From positions 1 through 43,336 of the forward strand of contig JAIBFA010000052.1 in NCBI GenBank assembly GCA_019459325.1: DNA of 43,336 bases, read 5' to 3'. Origin of the DNA: Thiobacillus sp. Its GTDB lineage: Bacteria > Pseudomonadota > Gammaproteobacteria > Burkholderiales > Thiobacillaceae. The notes under the pieces are model-generated. The model did no database searches and was not told where the DNA came from. It saw nothing but the letters and a program-made list of their open reading frames with translations. The position numbers and the translations under genes are program-made. Below, one piece after another: positions 31,540 through 39,648 of this stretch; position 1 is the first letter of the stretch; each line of letters opens with the position of its first letter.

Positions 31540-31878
31540 GCTCGTCTCCAAGGATAACGCCGCTTTCCGCAGGCTGTGTCCACCAGCCACGTGGAATCGA
31601 TTGCGTATGGGAAAAAAGGAGGGCGGGGTGCGCTGAGGCCGCGCGGGCTTGTCGGATTCACGTGCAACCCAGACGGCCTGCTTGGTTTCGCGTCCAGCAT
31701 ATGCTCAGCATGTGCACTCCACATCAATTGCCAAATGTGGAAGCGGCCCACGTTTTCCCCCGCCCTCCCCACATCACGAATGCTAGGCAAACCGGTCTTT
31801 TTATTCTGTAAAGACTTGCCGGCCAGGCATCAAGATTTGATCAAGACAGGCACAGGACTGGCGCAATTCCACATGCAA
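31540..31878. promoter_or_regulatory. Intergenic region upstream of the EIIA-Ntr-like gene
   Basis: About 340 bp with no gene. It holds a 10-bp palindrome AGCATATGCT (31696-31705), a spaced inverted repeat CCACAT/ATGTGG (31719-31724, 31735-31740) around CAATTG, and TTGATCAA-type symmetry near 31836-31846. A minus-strand promoter for the EIIA-Ntr to kdpE operon is expected here. These elements are candidate operators only. Confidence 0.45.
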
Positions 31879-31880
31879 GG

Positions 31881-31904
31881 AAAAGGCCCGCCTTGCGGCG
31901 GGCC
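31881..31904 (-). terminator. Rho-independent terminator after torF
   Basis: On the minus strand the hairpin GGCCCGCC-GCAA-GGCGGGCC is followed by TTTTCC. It lies about 70 bases past the torF stop codon and separates the kdpFABC-torF transcript from the EIIA-Ntr-kdpDE group. Confidence 0.88.
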
Positions 31905-31973
31905 AAGGGTTGCGAGCGGTGCTGTTCTCGCATGGAAAAACGGTTCCCCTTTCCCGGAGAGTGTCGGACGCGC

Positions 31974-32723
31974 TCAGAAGGTCTTGCTGACCGAAACGAT
32001 CAGCCGACCTTTCTTGACGTCCTTGCCCTTGATGCGTCCCTGTTCGGCATCGGTGAGGTCGGTGTCGGTGTAGGCCAGGCCGAAATTCAAGCCACCGAAT
32101 TCCTTGCCGAGACCCACCTTCCAGTCGGTGTAATCGACTGCGCTACCCGTGGCGGCGGTGACACCGTAGTGCAGGCTCAGCATCACCTGGGCGGGCAGTT
32201 CGTAGTTGTAGCTGGCGTCCCAGTAGACGGTGCCGTCGGAATCGGCGGCGCCGAAATAGTCGTCCAGGTTGTAGGAGGCCTTCAGACCGAAGCCTTTATA
32301 AGTGATGCCGGCGTAGGCTTCCAGGGTGTTGAAATGGGTGGCGCCAGGGTAGTAGTACTGCAGCAGGCCGACGTTGTAGCCCAGGTCGTCGCCGACCTTG
32401 CCGGCATAGCCGCCGTAGATGTCCAATTCCAGGTTGCTGGTGCCCGTGCCGCCGCCAGGGATGGCGGTTTCCGTGTACATCGCCTCGGTCACGTTGGATG
32501 CCCAGGTGCCCATGTAGATGCCGCTGGCGTGGGCGTAATCGAAGCCGCCCTGGAGGGCGGGATCGCCCGCGGTTTGCGAGACGCCACGGAAGGCGTAGTC
32601 GGAATAGAGGCCCACGTTGCCACTGAGGCTGTGCGGGCTGTCCTCGGCGAGCGCCGGCAGGGACGCCATGGCGACGGCCAACAGGATGAGGGGGCGGAAT
32701 GTGGTTGGGCGCGACAGTTTCAT
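31974..32723 (-). CDS. TorF-family putative outer-membrane porin
   Basis: 249 residues. Signal peptide MKLSRPTTFRPLILLAVAMASLPALA, then a beta-rich mature protein with the TorF start SLSGNVGLYSDYAFRGVSQT, alternating aromatic strands (GIYMGTWASNV, LDIYGGYAGKV, YWDASYNYELPA) and a terminal Phe (VSVSKTF) as outer-membrane barrels need for BAM insertion. It is a porin-like barrel of about 220 mature residues. It overlaps the end of the 42-residue microprotein gene by four bases (ATGA), so it belongs to the kdp operon and is likely made when K+ is scarce. Substrate is unknown; K+ entry is inferred from context. A terminator follows. Confidence 0.9.
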   Translation of the reverse strand: MKLSRPTTFRPLILLAVAMASLPALAEDSPHSLSGNVGLYSDYAFRGVSQTAGDPALQGGFDYAHASGIYMGTWASNVTEAMYTETAIPGGGTGTSNLELDIYGGYAGKVGDDLGYNVGLLQYYYPGATHFNTLEAYAGITYKGFGLKASYNLDDYFGAADSDGTVYWDASYNYELPAQVMLSLHYGVTAATGSAVDYTDWKVGLGKEFGGLNFGLAYTDTDLTDAEQGRIKGKDVKKGRLIVSVSKTF

Positions 32724-32848
32724 TTACTTGATTTCCTTTCGTGTTTCCGGGAGTGCTTGTTAGCCAAGTGGTTCACAACAACCCATGCAAAAAGCAGGGG
32801 GACTAAGAGTGCGGCAAGTGCCATCAGCATCTCCAGAACTTCTTCCAT
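32720..32848 (-). CDS. 42-residue membrane microprotein between kdpC and torF
   Basis: The frame starts MEEVLEMLMALAALLVPLLFAWV and continues to a basic tail with HSRKHERKSSK. One transmembrane helix (about 8-27) and a positively charged C terminus suggest an inner-membrane protein with the tail in the cytoplasm. GAGGGTGCC precedes ATG 32848, seven bases after the kdpC stop, and the TGA overlaps the torF ATG as ATGA. This pattern argues for real, coupled translation. I do not know a family. It could be a small Kdp accessory subunit or a partner of the porin. Confidence 0.7.
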   Translation of the reverse strand: MEEVLEMLMALAALLVPLLFAWVVVNHLANKHSRKHERKSSK

Positions 32849-32855
32849 GGCACCC

Positions 32856-33434
32856 TCAGAATTTGGCCAGACGGTCCAGCGCCAGGTTCAAGCTCAGCAC
32901 GTTGACCCGCGGCTCGCCCAACAGGCCGAGTTGGCGCCCCTCTGTGTGGCCGTCGATGAGCCTAGACACCTCGGCCTCACTGATGCCGCGCAGGCGGGCG
33001 ATGCGGGGCGCCTGCCAGCGGGCGGCGGCGGGGCTGATGTGGGGGTCGAGGCCGCTGCCCGAGGCAGTGACCAGGTCCACCGGGATCGGCGCCGTCTGGG
33101 TCGGGTCTGCCGCCTTGAGCGCATCGATGCGCGCCTTGACCGCCTCTTCCAGTGCCGGGTTCAGCGGCCCCAGGTTGGAGCCGCTGGAGGCGCCCGCGTT
33201 GTAGGGCACCGGACCGGTGGCCGAGGGACGGCCCCAGAAGTGCTTCGGATCGGAGAACGGCTGGCCGACGAGGGCCGAGCCGACGATCTTGCCATCTTGC
33301 CTGATCAGACTGCCGTTCGCCTCGCCGGGGAACAGGGTCTGGGCCAGTCCCGTGATCAGGGCCGGATAGAGCGCCCCGGTGAGCACGGTGAGCAGGACGA
33401 GCAGGAGGGCGGCGGGTTTGAGTTCCTTGAACAT
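32856..33434 (-). CDS. kdpC: KdpC potassium-transporting ATPase subunit C
   Basis: 192-residue subunit of the KdpFABC complex that stabilises KdpB-KdpA and raises ATP affinity. One N-terminal transmembrane helix ([23 protein letters not shown], about 9-32), then the conserved region [44 protein letters not shown], and [38 protein letters not shown]. All family motifs are intact. It starts nine bases after the kdpB stop and is followed seven bases later by the 42-residue microprotein gene. Confidence 0.97.
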   Translation of the reverse strand: MFKELKPAALLLVLLTVLTGALYPALITGLAQTLFPGEANGSLIRQDGKIVGSALVGQPFSDPKHFWGRPSATGPVPYNAGASSGSNLGPLNPALEEAVKARIDALKAADPTQTAPIPVDLVTASGSGLDPHISPAAARWQAPRIARLRGISEAEVSRLIDGHTEGRQLGLLGEPRVNVLSLNLALDRLAKF

Positions 33435-33443
33435 GGTGTCTCC

Positions 33444-35519
33444 TTAAGCCAGATTGAGGCCGACCAGAATGAGGTCGATGGCCTTGATGCCGATGAAGGG
33501 CACGATGAGTCCGCCCAAGCCATAGACCAGCAGATTGCGCTGCAGGATGGCGTTGGCGCCCAGAGGGCGGTACTTCACCCCCTTCAGCGCCAGCGGAATC
33601 AGGGCGACGATGACCAGCGCGTTGAAGATCACCGCCGACAGGATCGCGCTTGCCGGTGTCGCCAGCCCCATCACGTTGAGCGCGTTGAGCGCCGGGTAGG
33701 TGGTGGCGAATGCGGCCGGGATGATGGCGAAATACTTGGCGACGTCGTTGGCGATCGAGAAGGTGGTAAGCGAGCCGCGCGTCATTAACATTTGTTTTCC
33801 GGTCTCCACCACCTCGATCAGCTTGGTCGGGTTGGAGTCGAGGTCGACCATGTTGCCGGCTTCCTTCGCCGCCTGGGTGCCGGTGTTCATCGCCACCGCG
33901 ACATCGGCCTGCGCCAGCGCCGGTGCGTCGTTGGTGCCGTCGCCGGTCATCGCCACCAGCCGCCCTTCGGCCTGGTATTCGCGGATCAGCTTCAACTTGG
34001 CCTCGGGTGTCGCTTCGGCCAGGAAGTCGTCCACCCCCGCCTCGGCGGCGATGGCGGCGGCGGTGAGGCGGTTGTCGCCGGTGATCATCACCGTCTTGAT
34101 GCCCATGCGGCGCAGTTCGGCGAAACGCTCCTTGATACCACCCTTTACGATGTCTTTCAGCTCCACCACGCCCAGCACCCGGGCGTGGCCGTTGGCCGTT
34201 TCGGCCACCACCAGCGGGGTGGAGCCGCGCTTGGCGACCTGCTCGACGATGGCTTCCACCTCCGGCGGAAAGTGGCCGCCCCGTTCGGCGACGTAGGCGC
34301 GTACCGCATCGCCCGCGCCCTTGCGAATCTCGCGGCCATCCAGGTCGACGCCGCTCATCCGCGTCTGCGCGGTGAAGTGCACGAAGCTGGCCCCCAGTTC
34401 CTGCACATCGCGGCCGCGCAGATTGAACTTCTGCTTGGCCAGCACCACTATGCTGCGGCCTTCCGGGGTCTCGTCGGCCAGCGAGGCCAGTTGTGCAGCG
34501 TCAGCCAATTCGCTCTCACTGACGCCGGAGGCATGCAGGAAATTACTGGCCTGGCGGTTGCCCAAGGTGATCGTGCCAGTCTTGTCCAACAGCAGCACGT
34601 CCACGTCGCCAGCCGCTTCCACGGCGCGGCCCGACGTGGCGATGACGTTCTTCGCCATCATGCGGCCCATGCCGGCCACACCGATGGCGGACAGCAGGCC
34701 GCCGATGGTGGTCGGAATCAGACAAACCAGCAGCGCAACCAGTACTGTGACGCTGACCGGCGACCCGCTGCCAGCCGATTGCACACTGAACAGCGAGAAT
34801 GGCAGCAGGGTCGCGGTGGCGAGCAGGAACACCAGAGTCAGCGCCACCAGCAGGATGGTCAGTGCGATTTCGTTGGGAGTCTTCTGACGCTTTGCGCCCT
34901 CCACCATGGCGATCATGCGGTCGAGGAAGGTTTCGCCGGGGTTGACGGTAATGCGCACCACCAGCCAGTCGGACAGCACCCGGGTGCTGCCGGTGACGGC
35001 GGAAAAATCGCCGCCCGCCTCGCGGATCACCGGGGCCGACTCTCCGGTGATGGCCGACTCGTCCACCGAGGCCACGCCTTCGATCACCTCGCCGTCTCCA
35101 GGGATGAGTTCGCCAGCGGTGACCAGCACGACGTCGCCCTTGCGCAGGTCCTCGGAGGGCACCACGTGAGTGGCGGCGTCGTGGCGGGGTTCGAGCAGCT
35201 TCTTGGCCAGCACCGTCTTGCGCATGCCTTTCAGCGCTGCCGCCTGGGCCTTGCCGCGGCCTTCCGCCACGGCTTCGGCGAAGTTGGCGAACAGCACCGT
35301 GAACCACAGCCACAGGGTAATGGCGAGGATGAAACCCGTCGGGGCCTCGCCCTGACCCACCAGGGCCTGGATGAACAGGCCGCTGGTCAATAGGCTGCCC
35401 AGCCAGACCACGAACATCACCGGGTTCTTCACCTGGTGGCGGGGCGACAGGCGCTTCACCGAATCCCAAGCCGCCGCCTTGAGCAGGGTGGCGTCGTACA
35501 GCGTTTGTGTTTTATGCAT
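33444..35519 (-). CDS. kdpB: KdpB P-type ATPase subunit B
   Basis: 691-residue ATP-hydrolysing subunit of the high-affinity K+ pump KdpFABC in the inner membrane. The phosphorylated Asp is D312 in [16 protein letters not shown] (158-161) is present, the Ser being the residue phosphorylated to inhibit the E. coli pump. Also seen are [10 protein letters not shown] (transmembrane 4), KGAGDAVR (nucleotide domain), [13 protein letters not shown] and [21 protein letters not shown]. Length matches E. coli KdpB (682). It starts ten bases after the kdpA stop. ATP use drives K+ uptake through KdpA. Confidence 0.98.
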   Translation of the reverse strand: MHKTQTLYDATLLKAAAWDSVKRLSPRHQVKNPVMFVVWLGSLLTSGLFIQALVGQGEAPTGFILAITLWLWFTVLFANFAEAVAEGRGKAQAAALKGMRKTVLAKKLLEPRHDAATHVVPSEDLRKGDVVLVTAGELIPGDGEVIEGVASVDESAITGESAPVIREAGGDFSAVTGSTRVLSDWLVVRITVNPGETFLDRMIAMVEGAKRQKTPNEIALTILLVALTLVFLLATATLLPFSLFSVQSAGSGSPVSVTVLVALLVCLIPTTIGGLLSAIGVAGMGRMMAKNVIATSGRAVEAAGDVDVLLLDKTGTITLGNRQASNFLHASGVSESELADAAQLASLADETPEGRSIVVLAKQKFNLRGRDVQELGASFVHFTAQTRMSGVDLDGREIRKGAGDAVRAYVAERGGHFPPEVEAIVEQVAKRGSTPLVVAETANGHARVLGVVELKDIVKGGIKERFAELRRMGIKTVMITGDNRLTAAAIAAEAGVDDFLAEATPEAKLKLIREYQAEGRLVAMTGDGTNDAPALAQADVAVAMNTGTQAAKEAGNMVDLDSNPTKLIEVVETGKQMLMTRGSLTTFSIANDVAKYFAIIPAAFATTYPALNALNVMGLATPASAILSAVIFNALVIVALIPLALKGVKYRPLGANAILQRNLLVYGLGGLIVPFIGIKAIDLILVGLNLA

Positions 35520-35529
35520 GGCGAATTCC

Positions 35530-37338
35530 TTATTTGACCGAGATCATCTGCAGGTGCTCGACCACCGGACCCAAAGCCAGGGCCGGCACGAAGGTGAGCG
35601 CCCCGACGACGATCACGGTGCCGATCAGCAGAACCACGAACAGCGGGGTATGGGTGGGCAGGGTGCCCGCCGAGGCCGGGACGATCTTCTTGGCGGCGAG
35701 CGCGCCGGCGATGGCGAGCACCGGGATCATGACCCAGTAGCGCGCCAGCAGCATGGCGAAACCGAGCAGCGTGTTGTAGAAGGGCGTGTTAGCCGACAGT
35801 CCGCCGAAGGCACTGCCGTTGTTGTTGCCGGCCGAGGACAGGGCGTACAGCACCTCCGAGAACCCATGCGCGCCCGGGTTGAAGATGCCGGCCCGGCCCG
35901 CGTCCAGACTCACGGCGAGAGCGGCTCCGACCAGCACCGCCAGCGGCGGCACCAGGATCGCGACGGCGGCCATCTTCACCTCGAAAGCCTCGATCTTCTT
36001 GCCCAGGTACTCGGGCGTGCGGCCGATCATCAGGCCGGCGACGAACACGCCGATGAGGGCGAACACCAGCATGCCATACAGGCCCGAACCGACGCCGCCG
36101 AAGATCACCTCGCCCAGCTGCATCAGCCACATCGGCACCATGCCGCCGATCGGGGTGTAGGAGTCGTGCATGGAGTTCACCGAGCCGTTGGAGGCGGCGG
36201 TGGTGGCCGTGGCCCACAGAGCGGAGTTGGCGATGCCGAAGCGTGCCTCCTTGCCTTCCATATTGCCGCCGGCCTGGAGGTCGGAGGCCTCAGTGGCCAG
36301 CCCCAGACGGTCGAACAGCGGATTGCCGGACTGCTCGGCGACTGCCGCCACCGCCAGCAAGGCGGTGAACACCACAGTCATCGCGGCGAGGATGGCCCCG
36401 CCCTGGCGCATGTCGCCGACGAAGCGGCCGAAAGTGAAGCACAGCGCGGCCGGGATGAGCAGGATGGCCAGCACTTCGAGGAAGTTGGCGAGCGGCGTCG
36501 GGTTCTCCAGCGGGTGCGCGGAGTTGACGTTGAAGAAGCCGCCGCCGTTGGTGCCGAGCTGCTTGATGGCGATCTGCGAAGCGGCCGGGCCGACCGCGAT
36601 GGTCTGCTCCGCGACGGCGACCTGCTCCATCACCGGCTGGCCCTTGGCATCGACGACGGGCTCACCGTCCGCGCCGGTCTTCGCCTGCTCGTAGCTCACC
36701 GATTCGACCATTTGCGCTTTTTGGTAGGGCGAAAAGCTCTGTACCACGCCCTGGCTGACCAGCGCGAGCGACAGGATGACCGACAGCGGCAGCAGGATGT
36801 AGAGCGTGGAACGCACCATGTCGACCCAGAAGTTGCCGACGCCACCCGCTTCCTTGCGCGTGAAGCCGCGCATCAGCGCCACCACGACGGCCATGCCGGT
36901 GGCTGCGGAGAGGAAGTTCTGCACGTTGAGCCCCAGCATCTGGGTCAGGTAGCTCATGGTCGTTTCGCCGCCATAGCCTTGCCAGTTGGTGTTGGTGGCA
37001 AAGCTGATGGCGGTGTTGAAAGCCGAATCGGCCGTGGTGTTGGCCAGGCCCTCGGGGTTGAGGGGCAGCCAGATCTGGAAGCGCTGCAGGGCATAGACGA
37101 CCAGGAACCCCATCAGGTTGAAGGCAATCATCGCGAAGGCGTAGCGGGTCCACGGCATGTCGTCGCCCGGCTTGACGCCACAGACACGATAGAAGGCGTT
37201 TTCCACCGGCTTGAGCCAGCGGACGAAGCCCGGCAGCTCGTCGCGATAGACGCGGGCCATGTAGACGCCCAACGGCCATGCCAGGCCGATCAGGGCGATC
37301 AGGTACAGACCCAATTGCATATAGCCATTGGCAGTCAT
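35530..37338 (-). CDS. kdpA: KdpA potassium-binding subunit A
   Basis: 602-residue channel-like subunit that binds and conducts K+ in the KdpFABC pump. About ten transmembrane helices with the four repeated pore-loop regions typical of KdpA are visible, for example [65 protein letters not shown] and [22 protein letters not shown]. An insert around residues 225-265 ([20 protein letters not shown] and on) is usual in the family. The start at ATG 37338 has CCGGAGGACTTTTC upstream and overlaps the kdpF stop as ATGA, so it is coupled to kdpF. An upstream in-frame extension is rejected. Confidence 0.98.
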   Translation of the reverse strand: MTANGYMQLGLYLIALIGLAWPLGVYMARVYRDELPGFVRWLKPVENAFYRVCGVKPGDDMPWTRYAFAMIAFNLMGFLVVYALQRFQIWLPLNPEGLANTTADSAFNTAISFATNTNWQGYGGETTMSYLTQMLGLNVQNFLSAATGMAVVVALMRGFTRKEAGGVGNFWVDMVRSTLYILLPLSVILSLALVSQGVVQSFSPYQKAQMVESVSYEQAKTGADGEPVVDAKGQPVMEQVAVAEQTIAVGPAASQIAIKQLGTNGGGFFNVNSAHPLENPTPLANFLEVLAILLIPAALCFTFGRFVGDMRQGGAILAAMTVVFTALLAVAAVAEQSGNPLFDRLGLATEASDLQAGGNMEGKEARFGIANSALWATATTAASNGSVNSMHDSYTPIGGMVPMWLMQLGEVIFGGVGSGLYGMLVFALIGVFVAGLMIGRTPEYLGKKIEAFEVKMAAVAILVPPLAVLVGAALAVSLDAGRAGIFNPGAHGFSEVLYALSSAGNNNGSAFGGLSANTPFYNTLLGFAMLLARYWVMIPVLAIAGALAAKKIVPASAGTLPTHTPLFVVLLIGTVIVVGALTFVPALALGPVVEHLQMISVK

Positions 37339-37427
37339 GAAAAGTCCTCCGGGTAGAACAACACGGCCAGCAGGTAGGCGAAAACGCCCACCGCGGCGAT
37401 CAGGGCAATGAGGTAGAGGGTATTCAT
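37335..37427 (-). CDS. kdpF: KdpF small subunit
   Basis: 30-residue single-helix subunit, MNTLYLIALIAAVGVFAYLL followed by an LFYPEDF end, which is the usual KdpF plan and stabilises the KdpFABC complex. The TGA overlaps the kdpA ATG (ATGA), and the ATG overlaps the stop of a 29-residue frame (TGATG). Too short to appear in most automatic calls; position and sequence make it convincing. Confidence 0.92.
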   Translation of the reverse strand: MNTLYLIALIAAVGVFAYLLAVLFYPEDFS

Positions 37428-37516
37428 CAGCGTCTCCGCAGCCCGTCGAAGACGGACACGAGAACCGCGGTGAGGGCGAAGAAACCAACCCCTAGGGCGA
37501 TGTACAGTAGATCCAT
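37427..37516 (-). CDS. 29-residue membrane microprotein at the start of the kdp operon
   Basis: Frame starting MDLLYIALGVGFFALTAVLV, one hydrophobic helix, then VFDGLRRR. TGGAAGGAAGTGTC precedes ATG 37516 and the TGA shares a base with the kdpF ATG (TGATG), so it appears to be the first gene of the operon. Similar short frames before kdpF are, to my memory, found in other proteobacterial kdp operons but often left unannotated. Function is unknown; a second single-span regulator or subunit of the complex is possible. Confidence 0.75.
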   Translation of the reverse strand: MDLLYIALGVGFFALTAVLVSVFDGLRRR

Positions 37517-37544
37517 GACACTTCCTTCCAGCGTGAACGGCGGT

Positions 37545-37616
37545 GCAATGGACTATAGGGACCTGCTGATTAAGATGCAGCTAAGACTGCTTGGGAAGGC
37601 GTTAAGAAAACATAAA
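37545..37616 (-). promoter_or_regulatory. Candidate KdpE-activated kdp promoter
   Basis: On the minus strand, TTTATGTTTTCTTAACGCC (37616-37598) closely resembles the T-rich KdpE box of the E. coli kdp promoter as I recall it. A good -10 hexamer TATAGT (37557-37552) lies downstream; with 17-bp spacing the -35 (CTGCAT, 37580-37575) is poor, as expected for an activator-dependent promoter. If transcription starts near 37545, the T-rich box sits at about -71 to -53, the spacing used in E. coli. The local GC content drops here. Confidence 0.6.
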
Positions 37617-37797
37617 GTTGTAGAGATAACTGCACCAGAAAGCCAGAAGAGGTTTCAGATAGCGCGGTTGACCAATAAGGACAGCTTTCCGGTTTTCACA
37701 AGAACGCTGGTGTCTCATCAGACATGGAGGAAGAAGGGATTGTCCCAATCTCCCGGGTGTCACCTTTTCGGAATTCTGATGGGCCGTTGCCCGCTAC

Positions 37798-37854
37798 TCA
37801 ACGGACATTCGACAAGTGAACGGTGACCGTCTCTTTAGGGTCGCTTTCAGTCAT
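37798..37854 (-). CDS. 18-residue microframe coupled to the allophanate hydrolase stop
   Basis: MTESDPKETVTVHLSNVR then TGA. The ATG overlaps the allophanate hydrolase TGA as ATGA, so ribosomes could reinitiate here. It may be the remnant of a lost downstream gene or a chance frame. The surrounding gap between the two minus-strand operons (37517-37850) otherwise holds only the kdp promoter. Confidence 0.25.
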   Translation of the reverse strand: MTESDPKETVTVHLSNVR

Positions 37855-39638
37855 TTCGCAGCCAGCCACGTCCGCCATCCCCCGAACTCCGTGATGTCCT
37901 TCGCATCGGTCACCCCGATGCCTTCGCAGATAAACCCGTTCACCACAGATCCATCGGCCAGCTCCAGCTTGCCGATGCCGAGCGGCGCGGGGATGCCGGC
38001 GACGAAGGAGCCGAACTGGCTGGCGGGCATTTCCCAGACTTCGCAGGCGATTGATGCGCCGCCCGCTTCTACCTTGATGAGACCAGGCCGCTTGCCGTCG
38101 GGCAGGGCGTAGAAGCGGTATTTCGGCGCGGTCTGCGTCGCACTCACCCAACGTGCGTTGCGCTCGGTGAGCTGGTGATTGAGCGGCAGGCCGGAGAGGT
38201 GGGCGCCAACGACGGCGACGCGGACCTGGCCGTCCGGCAGCAGGTTTAATTTCTCGGCGGGCGGCAGCGCGTGATCGATGGCGCCCAGCTTGCCGCCCAG
38301 CGCCTGCTGCATTTTTGACGCCAGGTGCAGCAGTGGGCCGTCCTCGTGCGGCGGCGAAATCAGGGTCACGCCGAACGGCAGACCGTCGTTCTGGAACCCG
38401 GCCGGCACGGCGGTGGCGGCCAGATCCAGCAGGTTCATGAAGTTGGTGTAATAGCCGAGATTGGAATTGAGGCGGATGGGGTCGGCCTGCATCTCGTCCA
38501 CGCGATAGATCGTGCCGGCGGTGGGGGTGAGCATGACGTCGATGTCGCTCCACACGGCATCGCACACGCGCTTGAACTCACGCAGCTTGTAGAGATGGGC
38601 GAAGGTGTCGGCGGCGCTGATGTCGCGGCCGCCGGCGATGATTTCGCGCACCGGCGGAAAGACGGTGTCGGACTGCGCGTCGAAGAAGTCGCGGATGGCG
38701 AGGTAGCGCTCGGCCACCCAGGGGCCGCCGTAGAGCAGGCGCGCGGTGTCGAGGAAGGGGGCGAGGTCGACTTCCACCGGCGTGCCGCCGAGCGATTCCA
38801 TCCTGGCCACCGCTTCGCCGAACAGGCGTGCCGCCTCGGCGTTGCCGAAGAATTCAAGATCCGTCTGCATCGGCACGCCGAAACGAAAAGCCGGCGCGCG
38901 GCCGAAGTCGAAGCCGTGCGGTGCCAGCGGTCTTGAATACTCATCCTCGGCATCGAAGCCGGCGGCCACCGCCAGCACGCGCTCGGCGTCCTCGGCGGTG
39001 AGCGCGAAGATCGACACCGCGTCGAGCGAGCGGCAGGCGGGCACCACGCCGCGCGTCGACAGCGCGCCGCAGCTCGGCTTGTGGCCGACCAGGTTGTTGA
39101 ACGCGGCGGGCACGCGGCCGGAACCGGCGGTGTCGGTGCCGAGGGAAAAGCTCGCCAAGCCAAGCGCCACGGCGACGGCTGAGCCGGAACTGGAACCGCC
39201 CGAAATGAAGTCGGGGTTGAAGGCGTTGCGGCAGGCGCCGTAGGGCGAGCGGGTGCCGTTGAGACCGGTGGCGAACTGGTCGAGGTTGGTCTTTCCGATT
39301 GGGATGGCACCGGCGTCGATCAGGCGCGCAACGACGGTGGCGCTGCGCTCCGGCGTGTACGCATACTCCGGGCAACCGGCGGTGGTGGACAGGCCCGCGA
39401 GGTCGATGTTGTCCTTGATGGCGAAGGGGATGCCGTAGAGCGGCAGGCTGGCGATGTCCTTGCCTTCGAGATTCCTTGCGTAGGCGCGCAGTGCATCGGC
39501 GCCGAGGCGGCTGATCCAGATGTGATGGCTGTCTTCGCCGCTCAGACGGCCGAGCAGGTCGTCCACCAGTGCAAGCGGGGTGAGTTCGCCGGACTGGTAG
39601 CGCTGGCGCAGGGTGACGATGTCGAGCGATGCATTCAT
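37851..39638 (-). CDS. atzF: Allophanate hydrolase
   Basis: 595-residue cytoplasmic enzyme that breaks allophanate from urea carboxylase into ammonium and carbon dioxide. Amidase-signature domain about 1-450 with Ser-cisSer-Lys triad: Lys75 (FAIKDNIDL), GGSSSGSAVA (147-155) and nucleophile Ser173 in GTDTAGSGRVPAAF. A separate C-terminal domain (about 465-595, with VAVVGAHLSGLPLNHQL and the GxYAL-type core) belongs to allophanate hydrolase and handles the N-carboxycarbamate intermediate. It starts ten bases after the urea carboxylase stop, giving a two-gene operon. Confidence 0.96.
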   Translation of the reverse strand: MNASLDIVTLRQRYQSGELTPLALVDDLLGRLSGEDSHHIWISRLGADALRAYARNLEGKDIASLPLYGIPFAIKDNIDLAGLSTTAGCPEYAYTPERSATVVARLIDAGAIPIGKTNLDQFATGLNGTRSPYGACRNAFNPDFISGGSSSGSAVAVALGLASFSLGTDTAGSGRVPAAFNNLVGHKPSCGALSTRGVVPACRSLDAVSIFALTAEDAERVLAVAAGFDAEDEYSRPLAPHGFDFGRAPAFRFGVPMQTDLEFFGNAEAARLFGEAVARMESLGGTPVEVDLAPFLDTARLLYGGPWVAERYLAIRDFFDAQSDTVFPPVREIIAGGRDISAADTFAHLYKLREFKRVCDAVWSDIDVMLTPTAGTIYRVDEMQADPIRLNSNLGYYTNFMNLLDLAATAVPAGFQNDGLPFGVTLISPPHEDGPLLHLASKMQQALGGKLGAIDHALPPAEKLNLLPDGQVRVAVVGAHLSGLPLNHQLTERNARWVSATQTAPKYRFYALPDGKRPGLIKVEAGGASIACEVWEMPASQFGSFVAGIPAPLGIGKLELADGSVVNGFICEGIGVTDAKDITEFGGWRTWLAAK

Positions 39639-39648
39639 GTTCGATTCC

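Noticed and set aside
31893..37356. Several long plus-strand open frames opposite torF, kdpC, kdpB and kdpA
   Set aside because: Same GC-bias shadow effect; the minus-strand genes carry all family motifs, tight spacing and ribosome sites.
37470..37826. Plus-strand open frame of 118 codons in the gap before kdp
   Set aside because: It lies over the kdp promoter, runs antisense through two coupled microprotein genes and has no good ribosome site; the AT-rich middle reads as regulatory DNA.
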